From the NCBI GenBank assembly GCA_945910005.1, contig OX246740.1, positions 55,297,221-55,361,220 on the forward strand: a stretch of 64,000 nucleotides of DNA, written 5' to 3'. The translations under genes and the position numbers were made by a program. This DNA is from Isoperla grammatica (lineage: Eukaryota > Arthropoda > Insecta > Plecoptera > Perlodidae). This document shows, one piece after another, positions 1 through 10,925 of this stretch; position 1 is the first letter of the stretch, and every line of letters starts with the position of its first letter. A model generated the notes under the pieces. The model was not told the DNA's origin, searched no databases, and saw only the letters and a list, made by a program, of their open reading frames with translations.

Positions 1-457
1 GCCCACGATTTAAATACATTTAATAATTCAAGTATTAAAGCTAGGCTGGAAATGGGGGCATTTGGAGATTCCGTGATTCTGGGCGATTCTGGCTATACTC
101 TTCGACCATACCTGTTAACCCCATACGCAACCCAGCACGACCTGAAGAGCATTTGTACAACGAAGCACAGATTCGTACTAGAAATGCAGTAGAAAGATCA
201 TATGGCGTATGGAAACGGAGATTTCCTGCACTGTCGCTCGGTCTACGCTTATCAGTATAGAGCATGTCCAAGCGATCATCGTAGCATGTGCAGTACGTCA
301 CAACATTGCCGTTGATATGAACGAAGATGAGCCTCCTCATAACCCAGAGCTTCCAGAGGTGGATATTGAAGGTGACCAAGTAGTACAAGACGTTGCTGTA
401 CAGAGTAATGCGCCAGTTCAACATGCATACATCGATTACTTCCGAAATCTACTTTAG
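1..457 (+). pseudogene. HARBI1-like (PIF/Harbinger) nuclease, 3' fragment, frameshifted
   Basis: This is the C-terminal part of a Harbinger-type DDE nuclease, a cut-and-paste transposase that works with a Myb-like partner. Frame 1 begins in the middle of the protein and contains the typical block ILGDSGYTLRPYLLTP, whose first D is a candidate catalytic acid. Reading then moves to frame 3 near position 129 (NPARPEEHLYNEAQIR and AVERSYGVWKRRF, a hallmark of the family near the last catalytic E). It moves again to frame 2 near 250 (HVQAIIVACAVRHNIA), which runs into an acidic tail and a stop at 455-457. Two frame changes within 250 bases mean this copy is dead. The 5' part lies outside the window. 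A Myb/SANT-like gene on the opposite strand about 0.5 kb away is the expected partner. The family call is firm; the exact subfamily is not. Confidence 0.75.
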
Positions 458-709
458 GAAGTCTACAGGGCGCAACAGATTGTACAATAACTTAAAACAC
501 TTGCTGTTCATTTGTTAAATTTTATTCACCACGACACCGTACAAAAATAAAGATAAAATGAAAAGTGCTACTAGGCTGGACTGACATTTATTTATTTATG
601 AAAAAGTGAGAAAAAAACTAGGTAATTCTGAAGGCTATCTACCCAAATGTTAAAGTAAATTGAAACTCAAAACAAGATAAACAATAAGCATGTTCAAGTG
701 GAGGAAAAG

Positions 710-1005
710 GTACAGAAGGAAGACAGCTTATATGAGAAAGTAGATAGGTCACTTTGTGACTTATACTGTATAGAGGTAGGTGAGAATACAAGACAAATAA
801 ATAATTCTGAGACGTTTTGGCCAACTCGTGGTCTTGATCACTCAGTGTGAGTAGAGTGAGTAGTCCTTCTACTCACGCTGAGTGATCAAGACCTCGAGTT
901 GGCCGAAACGTCTTTAGAATTATTTCTTGTCTTCTCATCTACCTATACAGTATGTGTCACAAAGCGACCTATCAACTTTCTCAGGTAAGCTCTCATCCCT
1001 CTGTA
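710..1005. repeat. Imperfect palindrome with arms of about 140 bp
   Basis: Positions 710-854 and 869-1005 are inverted copies with mostly point differences and a few small gaps, separated by a 14-base centre (855-868). The best-conserved inner segment includes GGTCTTGATCACTCA on the left and its complement on the right. The right arm overlaps the last few codons of the Myb/SANT-like gene on the minus strand. RNA from either strand could fold into a long hairpin. It may be a foldback element or an inverted duplication; I recognise no family. Confidence 0.8.
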
Positions 1006-2510
1006 CACTCTACTCCAATTGTTAAAGTAAGCCATTTTTTAACCTTCTTTTTTTTCTGGAGCTCCATTTTAAGTGACTCTAGAGTTGTGCGTTTTATTTC
1101 CTCGTCAAGTTTGAGGTTGACGAGAACCGCTTCTTTTATTTTAACTTCTAGATCATGCAAAACTTCTTGTCGCTGGTTTTCTGCCTCATACTGCTGCTTC
1201 AACAAGTCCTGTTGAACGTTTGCTAAAGCGCCCTTGGCCACACGCACACTCACACTCACAATCACACTCACACTCACACTCACTCACACTCACACTCACA
1301 CTCACACTCACACTCACACTCACACTCACACTCACACTCACACTCACACTCACACTCACACCCACACCCACACTCACAATCACACTCACACCCACACTCA
1401 TACTCACACTCACACTCACACTCACACCCACACTCACAATCACACTCACACTCACACCCACACTCACAATCACACTCACACTCACAATCACACTCACACT
1501 CACTCACACTCACACTCACACTCACACTCACACTCACACTCACACTCACACTCACACTCGCACTCACACCCACACTCACACTCACACCCACACTCACACT
1601 CACATTCACACTCACACTCACACTCACACTCGCACTCGCACTCGCACTCACACTGACACTCGCACTCACACCCACATTCACACTCACACTCACACTCACA
1701 CTCACACTCACACCCACACCCACACTCACACCCACACTCACACTCGCACTCACACCCACACTCACACCCACACTCTTACTCACACCCACACTCACACTCA
1801 CACTCACACTCACACTCACACTCACACTCACACTCACACTTACACTCACACTCACACTCACACCCACACCCACACTCACAATCACACTCACACTCACACT
1901 CCCAGTGGTCCCTTTCAATTTTTCGTATTTCATTCTTAGTTGTTCTGGTGTCCTGGTTTGAAGTGTAGAGGCATTGTACTCCGTGCATACGGATTTCCAT
2001 GCTGTTTCCTGAAAACATGCATTTCCAAATTGTTACTAAAATCAAATATTGAGTTCTACGCCTAGCCTAAGCCTAGGTCTACCAAAAGAAAAGGTGTCTG
2101 ACAGATATTGCCTAGCCTCTGATTTTGATATGCCTGGGCCTGCTACATGGATCCTAGCCAACCTCAATAATAAATGTAGGCCAAGGCCCTAGGTCTAGGG
2201 CCCAGCTGTAGAAGAAAGGACAAAGACAGGGCTACTGAACCTTAAAGAATAGTTCCAAACATACATTAATGTATGACCAGACCATGTGTACCAGTACAGA
2301 CAAAGCATGGTGTCGGCAACATAAACCCTCATTTTGGAAAACAACATTACGTTGGATGTATCAAATCATACTTACTTTATCTCGCCATATCACGGCGTCC
2401 GTTCTCTTGTCTTCTATAATTCTTGAATATTTCACTACCAGATCCACAAGTGTGTGAGTATTTTCCGCCGAAAAATTGGTTGCTCGCGAGCGCTTCTTCT
2501 TGTCCGCCAT
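993..2510 (-). pseudogene. Myb/SANT-like DNA-binding protein (Harbinger partner type), two exons, frame lost in a microsatellite
   Basis: Exon 1 (2510-2376, 45 codons, phase 0) starts MADKKKRSRATNFSAENTHT and ends at a consensus donor GTAAGTATG. Exon 2 starts at 2008 after a TTTTCAG acceptor and continues TAWKSVCTEYN and [15 protein letters not shown]. Together they give the tryptophan-rich helical layout of the MSANTD3-like Myb/SANT domain. A hexanucleotide tract (about 1243-1902) follows, read mostly as Val-Ser. A charged, coiled-coil-like C-terminus (LLKQQYEAENQRQEVLHDLE, later KMELQKKKKVKKWL) then runs to a stop at 993-995. The upstream and downstream parts are in different frames, so the gene is broken as assembled; an error in repeat length could account for this. 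Such proteins partner HARBI1-type nucleases in PIF/Harbinger elements, and a nuclease fragment lies convergent at 1-457. A domesticated host gene is the alternative. Confidence 0.7.
1243..1902. repeat. (CACTCA)n hexanucleotide microsatellite with variants
   Basis: About 660 bases of ACACTC/CACTCA units, interrupted by CACACC, CACAAT, CACTCG and short units such as CACTCACTCAC that change the phase. It lies inside exon 2 of the Myb/SANT-like gene on the minus strand. All the His-Thr, Leu-Thr, Val-Ser and Cys-Glu repeat frames here are by-products of this repeat. Confidence 0.97.
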
Positions 2511-2595
2511 TTTCCAAAACGATAGCGCCACCAGCGCCACGATAGAACAACAACAATACGGGCAGTGCAGCCAACAGCAAATATCCGCGACGAAA

Positions 2596-2695
2596 CCACT
2601 TGATAACTATCGGGATGTTTGAAGTAGCTGCTAGTTGCTCATAATACAGCGCAGTGCATTATCGGGAAGATAACGATATCCAGATGATAGTTATC
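2596..2695. repeat. Subterminal inverted repeat beside the Myb-like gene
   Basis: TGATAACTATC near 2600 is repeated in inverted form as GATAGTTATCA near 2690, with TTATCGGGAAGATAACGATA between them. It lies just upstream of the Myb/SANT-like start codon, where the terminal or subterminal repeats of a Harbinger element would be expected. The other end would be outside the window, so the boundary cannot be confirmed. Confidence 0.35.
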
Positions 2696-2699
2696 AGTA

Positions 2700-5600
2700 A
2701 CATTTAGCAAGAGATTGTAATACCCGCCCTTAGTGAGCCATATGGATAGTGAGGAGTAATAGTAGGCTACATACTTCCTTTACTTATGGCATTTTAGTTT
2801 AACTAAAATGGTGACACGTTAGGGCAGAGCAGACGATAAGTTACCCACATCACAGTCACACTCCCGTCGGGTCCAGTTGAAACAATCTAACAACTATCTG
2901 AAGATTAGCTGTCACAAAAACGTGAGAATCGGTATAAAAACTTGTCCAGTTTTTTAGTTGACGTCTGTTGAAACCATTGCGGCTGATGCGAAAGTTCTCT
3001 CTAAACGTTATAACGTTTTCTCACTTCTTGGATAAGAAGAAAATAGGTTGAACGTTTTCTTGTCTTGATAAAGAAACAGATCTGAGAGAGAAGTATTTCT
3101 AAAATCGAGTAATTGCCCCATTTTTCCACAAATCCAGAGGGAAAGACCGACGCCTCAAGTCAATTACGTCAACCTGGACGACAAAACCGTAGAACTAGAA
3201 AAAGAAAAAAAATCTTTTGAACTTGGGCGAGTTAGAGAGAGACAGCTTTCAGGAAAATAATTTCGTTTTTATCTCTTTATGCAATAATGATATTTTGTAG
3301 AAATATCTATTGTATTCAGGGTGAAATCAAATTGTACCAGACGTGTCCCATTCAAAGGCTGGCAATTACCTATAGGTAAAGTATGCGACATAAATAATCA
3401 ACGATAATTGACACATTTACTGTAATAATTACTTTGCAGTCATTTTTTTTTATCCGATATGGTTACCGATCGTTATTTCTCATCAACGTTGATTCGAACA
3501 ACACTTCAGTTATTAAAGATGAAAATGTAAGTTCTGTGTAGTGAGTGAGAGAGATGGGTCTCCTACGTATCTGTGTGCTCCATCAACAATCACGTATCTT
3601 CCATCATTAATTCTTACATAGTTATCAATAATTTATTAAAGAACCTCGGGCGTATTTCCTTCCGTGAACAAAATCACGTAATTATGATGTTATGATCTGT
3701 ATCAAAGCTGTATCGAAGTATGGCGCGGCCACTGAAGTGAGCCAAACTAGATAACATCAGATTATTTCAGAACATGTTTTTATCTTCGCGTCACTCTCAT
3801 GTTTTAAAACAAGAACGGGAACAAGTAGAAAAAAATCCACCTGATGCACTTTAAGTGACTTGCACTTGTTGCTGCATATATCAGCACACTGTAGCGGCAA
3901 CAATGGAAAGTTGAAAAACTTGCTCTCTCATGCTTGATATAACACACAGAAGCTGATTGTTGTCCTTGATATTATCTTGTTTGCCAGCAAAGCTGTTTTC
4001 GTTATTTTTTAATTGGGATGATGAGGATTAAAAACAGATTTAGCATATTAAACAGTATACACACTGTTGTGGGCTTTCGATGTCCGTGAGTCTTTACAAT
4101 TTATCTTTATTTTATTGTCTCTTCTATTCGATTATACAACCGATCGATAGAAGAATTTATTTAATGCTGAATGCGACTTCTGTTGTCAAGAACTACACTA
4201 TTGCCGCCAACTCCCTTACTAATCTTGCAACATACACCCTACTATTTATACATTCCATTGACAAATATGTAACTTCCAACCAGCTCACTCTAAGATCTCC
4301 TCAATACATTTCGTAGTATCCTCCCCCAATAGCTCTCACGTAATCGCCTCATTACATCCTCGCCTATTAAATACATCCTCACTCCTTACCCAAATCCTCT
4401 TACAGCCTATGTAGACGCTCTCGTAACCTACCTACAGATTCTCCGTATCAACCACAATATCCTATGATACGAATATCTCAAGTTATGATTGCCATCATTA
4501 TTTCTGCGGTAATTCGTATACGACACACATATTAGTTCGCACATGGCGCGCTGGTGTTCCTTCCAAATTAACTTCCCACGGACAATATAATTACCGGAAT
4601 ACGACCATTGAGGGAGGGTTAGGCATAGAAATCAAACAAATCAGGAAATGTATAATTATTGGATTCGTTATAGATCGCGTGCTGCAGGAAACCGTATCGG
4701 CCGCGTCTTACGTTAGAGTTATTACGACGAGGAATTTCGTCAACGACGGAAACTTGATCGTGAGGTCGGTCGGCCTTGAGTTCAGATTGTTCTGTCGACC
4801 CAGAGAGAAATATACCGTTCCAACTTTATATTGTTAGGGCGAGTCTAAAGACGGACATCAAACTGAGTTTAATTATTTTGGTTTAGTTTCGGTGGTTCCC
4901 TCAGAAACAAAGTAATCTACCGTCTTCGTTTCGGTTTCGGGCAAAAATATACATTTTCAGTTTTCTGTTGAAACCGGTTCATGCGCTTTTTACTGTTATT
5001 TTGGTAACAAATCTGTGATGTCAATTATTGCGTCTTCGTTAAGAGTATCACTTTGTTATGTGTAAAAGCTTTATGCAAACAGAGATTCCGTTTCAGAAAT
5101 ACGTATATAGATGCCAACGCAACTAACTATAGTAGAGTATTTCAGTTTCTCCTCTTTTTGCGCTACAACTTTTTGACAGTTAAATAATTAATTCTTTGAA
5201 CATATTTGATTTCTATCATCACGAAAATGGATGCAAGAACCTGACACATTTCCTTCGTTCCTTCATATCTTTGCCCTCGCCCTTCCACATCTCCAGCCCG
5301 CGTAGTTGTTTCGTACATGTCTCGCATGACTTCAACTCAAACTAACTGTCTATCCAGAAATCTCGAAGGTTCCTAAACTAACGACTTAAGTTTCCGAAAC
5401 AAGTTGTGTTCACTACGTTAATGTCAAGAGTATTGCCGTGAATGTGTTGAGCATACCTGCAACTCTCACGTGCACGTTCTCACCCTTACGTCACTCTTGT
5501 TCACTCTGAAGCAACCCTCATCCACTCAAACACTGAACGCTTTCCCGTTAGTTTTGCCAATTAAACTCATCACACAAGAACCACTGACATCTCAGCTTTA

Positions 5601-8600
5601 TACATTTCAATCCCGTTGTAACTTTTAATAACGTCAGAAGTTGTTGCATTATTTATACATTGTTTCCACAGTCGGCAAGGATGGTATGCAAACAACACAA
5701 ACACAACAATATGCAAACAAATTAAAGTAGGTTTTCATTCATGATATTCATGGAAGTTACCTGCCAGTTTTGATTCTATAAAATGTGAGAAACAAAACTA
5801 GGTGCAATTTCGGATTTTGAATTGATAGAAAAATAAAAAAAATTCGCGAGTTTTCGCGACCACCAGTCATTTAGAGGAGGGAAGGAACTAACCTCGACGG
5901 ATTTCATACTTATTTGTGGTTTCATACATTATTAGATTAGAGACCTCCATTGAATTGAACTCTTCACTCCATTCTCCTTAACTTCTAACTATTTTGCTAT
6001 ATAAACGACAACCACTTCTTCCATTGTTACTGAGTACTAATAATTCTAGAGAAATTGTTCCAACGGTTCATATTAGATGCGATGTTGTTGGTTACTTTTG
6101 GACTTACCGTAAGGAGCCGGCTACGTGCTGATGATACGTTCCACGTCCTCTGTAGTTTATGGATTTGTCACGTATCGCATCATGGAGCTAAAAATAAAAT
6201 ACATGCGGCATTAGATCTCATCTAACATCAAATAAGGAGAAATATAGAAAAGGGAACCCAGACATCTAAGCGGGGCAAAATGGCGTGGGAGAGGTTTAAA
6301 ATATCGGTAACCGCTTTTTGGAAGAATCTCGTTTCTCACAGAACTAACCGAAATTTTACGTGAGATGCAGAATTAAGGCTTGCTTGCGGTTTACCCTCTA
6401 CTTTACAACTTTGCCGCAATCAGACGCGTTAGTTTTTATAACCTACCTTTTCGTGGTTAAATGTTTTAAAATCGATCGAACCGAAATCGTCTATTCGTGA
6501 AATTGGATCTCGGTCCAATTATAATATTCGTTCCGTGGGTTTTGACATATTTGCAGGTTTATCATCTTGTAACCTCCTGTTCAACTCACATGACCAATAC
6601 AACGACCCGATGGATCCACTTGTCATCAATATCAACTACACACATATGAAAACACTTTCAGCAACCTGTTCATATAGAAATTTATTGCAAATTGTTTTAT
6701 TTGAGAAAACTCTGGGGGGGGGGGGGGGGGTAGGAGGACGTGCATTAATATCAACGACTTTACTAACATACCGTTATGTCCGCCCTATATAACGGGAACA
6801 TACTCATGTTCCCAAAACGCCGGTGTTTCGTTTTTTTTTTATCAACTATTGTGACACAAAGTATTTTTTATCGGAAATTTTTTGTCTGCCTTCAATCATT
6901 GAAAATTAATAACCAATCAATTCAATCATTGGGTGATCTTCTCAGATACCAACTTGGACGTCTTAATAAGATGACTAGGTAGTTTTGCTAGTCTACCACG
7001 TACGCACACACATCAAACAGCCAGCAGCGATTCTACATTGTGATGTAATTAAAATTACAAACTGTAACAAGTAATGCGTAGTAAGAAAGATGTGACGTTG
7101 AATTACTAGACGAAGATTGATTGAGGATTGTCACGTGATGAATCTCAATATGTGATTATAATAATGACGACACAAAAATAATTAAAGAAGGTTGACAGTT
7201 GTATGAGGTACCCTCAGATACAATGGTTTATTTGCATGCCATAATTTTTTTTAGTGATGAATACCAGTTTATTTCTATGTGATTGTCAATTATCAACCAT
7301 CACCTTTTCCAGTTCTCTAATGTAGATATGAGTGTTCTGTCCTTGTAAATCAATTTATTTCACTTAGGTAGGTAAATGGAAACAGATTTAAACCATGGCT
7401 ATTAAAATGCAGTAAATCAAAATACAATGATTAAACCCAATAATCAAACCTATAATGTGGTTCTCGGGAGGTAAATAACGCGAGTTAATTTATGGTCTGG
7501 TTAAACCGGTTCAAATCAATCACAGATTTGCGTTTCTGTCTAAAAACCGCGCCCCAGTACGTTTTCTGACTGTTATAGGTGAGAGAGCTAGTTCCAGTTC
7601 TCGCCGCAGACTGCGGAGCGCTGATAAGCGAGCACGCGCTACCGACACTCCACGTGCGCGTGCGCCACTCAAACACTGTACACGCCACTGGGCTTGTTCC
7701 CTCGACAACCTGTCTGCTGGACTTGTGAAGAGTGAAAGAGAAAAAGAGTAAAACATCTTCATCATGCTAGTATGTCAATTGCCAAGACGCTGAAATCGTA
7801 TTATTTATCCTCAAGCTAGTGCGGTAGATCTTACACAGAGCTGGAGGCTATCGAATTACTTAGTTAGTTCGATTAAATATCGAATAAGTAGTTGGTCTAA
7901 TTATTTTGTATAGTTTTTAATTAATTGACTATGTTAATCACATTGCATAGTTTCAATTTAATATAACTTCGAAATAAATACTTATATATTTTTATTTATT
8001 TATTTTCTACCAACTAAGTTACAAGAACACTATTTCGGCTGGGACATTATACAATTGTGTGGTGCCCTGTTGCTAGAGCGGCTCCCAAGTCACCGATTGA
8101 TTACGCATATTACAGTATTATATGAATATTTAAGTAAATTTCGGAATTAGAAACAAAATAGCCAAAACAGGGAATTTAAGTCTGGACTTTCTGCATTGGA
8201 TGTCTACAGTTCCGTTATTAACTCTCAGAAATAATAAAACAAAAAGTAACTTAATTTTAAAATTCATTTCTTTAAAGGAACCTAAAAAACGACTTAACTG
8301 ATGACAACCTAATTTTGTGCATAACAAACGACAACAAATTACACATTAACATTCGATTAAAGTGAACCATACCAACGCAATAATCATTTTAATGCAATTT
8401 ATAATCTAATCAGGAGCGCTCCGATCCTTTTTAAAAGAAATCTTTAATCCCCAAACCTGTTACCAAATGCCCTAGGTTTGATGTAATCATAAAAGCAACA
8501 GCCTACATACCGCAGTCTGCACCCAAATTCGCTCCCGATTTGCATCTACTCAACGGACTACTTCTTACTTTTCAACAATGTATGATCCACAAACAGGTTG

Positions 8601-10300
8601 AGCTAATTAATTTAATATAATGGTTTCAGACGAACTGATTACAGTTTGAATGCATCGTGCTGAAGTGCTGGTATAGAAGCCCACACACGTTCATAAGTCA
8701 GTACGTTTGATGCTTTGTCTACCATTCACGTCGGTAATGCCTGGATCTGCTTTACCGAGAAGCAGTTTGCAAGTGAGCGCCCGTATAGGGTTGTAAGCAC
8801 ATTCAAAATTGATAATGTAATGTATAATTATAGCGTATTGAGTGTTTAGATTCCTGTGGTTGGGGCATATCGAACTTTTAGCTTATATATTTCATGTTCT
8901 ATGTTCAATAGTAGTTTGTTGTGTTCTATTTTGCTATTTCATTCTGTTCAGTGTTTTTTTTATTGATTCATTGTCCGAAGAGTTTTTTTGCGCATTTTTC
9001 CTCATTACATACATTATATATTATATCTATATAGATGAGACAATGTGTGTGTGTGTGACTGTGATTAGCTTTCGGATCTTAAAAGCACGATAAACAAAAA
9101 GAAGAAATAATTTGAACTTCTAAACAAAATAGTAGTTATGCTCTAAGTTTAGAGTAGAAAGTTTTCTTAAACCATTCGCTTCACATTCTCTCACAGTTAA
9201 GAGTCACCTACTGAACAAGATAACAAGCTCTGATCCACAACCCCCTCTAAAACACTACCCTTACAGTACATCATGATCAGCGGGCTGTATATTGACCGTA
9301 TGAGTATGGATGGGGCTTCAGACCATTCATGCACTTCGGGGGAAACAAGTTATACTAACTCTAAAAGGGTTTCTGAGTAACAGTAACATTAGTTCAATTT
9401 AATTTCAGAACAGAAACAGTAGCTCAATTATGTTTGGTTACTTTACATGGATTTATGTCAGCACTGTGCACGTGCTATCATTTATTTCAACAGAGGTGGC
9501 TCTCGTGAAATAAGGATCTTGATTAACTCGGAGTAATCGAGAATTGAGAACGAGATTTGTATCAATACTAAGTAACCTAATATTGTCCCACAAGCGTTTG
9601 AGTGGGCGACGGAGCCGTGATTTAAACAACTATGTTGCTTTTACTCTATTCGGAGACAGTGGGCGTACCACTGTCTATGTTTTCTCTGGAAACCCTTGGA
9701 AAACGAATATATAAGTATCCTTCAAATATTTTACAATAACGGTAAATAAACTGTTCCACGAATTCAAACAAGACTATTTGTATTCACTGTTTGAGTAACA
9801 AGATGGTCCAACCACCGACCACGTGATCGAATCATCCTGACCCTATTGCATCCCACGCACGTTCTACTCAAACAATACCTAAATAAAACATTTTCGTTTG
9901 AATCCCGAGTCTTACATCATGAGAAATGACAGTTGTGAGAAGAATATCATTGAACTTCCGGAATGTGGGTTCTCCGTTGATACTTCCGGTTCAATTTGTT
10001 CTGGATTACTGACAAATATGTCCCGAATATGTAACTAGTGTATCCAGTATAAACTTATCAATCATACATTTGAAAAATAACTTTTAACATTTTCTTTCAA
10101 CTATCCAAATACTCCATCTAATAATATACAAGACGGTGTAGCAGACATGGTCAATTACGCTTAAGACTGGTGAACCAAGATTTGCAGGTTCAACTTCTGG
10201 TTTTGACATGGATGTCTCATCTTCAGGTATCACCCACACATCGTCTCGATTAGGATCGTTGCCAAAGTGTGAGATTTAAAGGTCAATACTAACACATAAC
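2700..10300. other. Intergenic DNA with no recognised gene
   Basis: AT-rich DNA with only short chance frames. A run of 17 G at 6714-6730 is the most visible low-complexity feature. A slightly CpG-richer patch lies near 7590-7700. I see no coding pattern or clear repeat family here. Confidence 0.6.
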
Positions 10301-10394
10301 GCCTACGAGAGAAATGAGACACACAGTGCTCCAAATCTCACTTCGCTTGAATATTCGCTCACTTTGCTTGTTTGTGACCTTGAACTTGATGCGC

Positions 10395-10718
10395 AGGGAT
10401 TCACGGCCGACCGGCCGGATGACGTCACACGGCTGTGCGCATGCGCGCATCTCGACGCGATGCACTTCCGACCAACCGAAAACCCAGAGTTACGCTACAG
10501 TTACTTCGTTCGCCAGCTGCTTATTGTTTTGTGCGGTGCAAAAGTAATAATAATTCGTTCTTGGTCATCTAGTACATTGTTTGAGTTGGCTGAGCAGACG
10601 GGCTAAAACGCATCCAGGAGAAACTGAAAATATCGCCGCGGATGTGAATTCATCAACACCAGAGACAGAAAGTAGCTGTGTGCAACTGCAACTCGTGTCA
10701 ACACCTCAGCTACGCTAT
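10395..10718 (+). promoter_or_regulatory. GC-rich promoter-like island with CRE and NRF1-type sites, possible 5' exon
   Basis: A GC-rich patch in AT-rich surroundings holds a perfect CRE octamer TGACGTCA (10420-10427) and a full match to the NRF1 consensus, TGCGCATGCGCG (10436-10447). About 280 bases downstream, at 10719, is a good donor, GTGAGT. The stretch before it (about 10560-10718) is open in one frame but has no in-frame ATG, so it could be a 5' UTR exon. A housekeeping-type promoter firing rightwards is an inference; the gene body is not visible. A CpG-rich repeat fragment is the alternative. Confidence 0.3.
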
Positions 10719-10871
10719 GTGAGTAGACATTGCTTGCAACGATGAAAGTTTCGGCTGCGTCTCATATTTTGGCAAAGATATTAATCGTAATGTTACGGAT
10801 GAAAACACTTGACATTCATGCGCCCATTGCCAAGCAACAGGTGACCAGCTCGTGAAATCATATTTAAACTA

Positions 10872-10925
10872 GGTTCTTGTTCTATTGTTTGTTCTGTTTC
10901 TATCTTTTATCGCAACAGGTAAGTA
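10872..10925 (+). promoter_or_regulatory. Juxtaposed acceptor/donor (recursive-splice-like site)
   Basis: A pyrimidine-rich run ends in CAACAG at 10918 and is followed directly by GTAAGTATAT. This is the zero-length-exon layout of a ratchet (recursive) splice site. It lies about 200 bases downstream of the candidate donor at 10719. Use in splicing is not shown. Confidence 0.3.

Noticed and set aside
1220..1939. Open frames of 140-239 codons reading (His-Thr)n, (Leu-Thr)n, (Cys-Glu)n on both strands
   Set aside because: All are by-products of the hexanucleotide repeat. The only real coding signal is at its two flanks on the minus strand.
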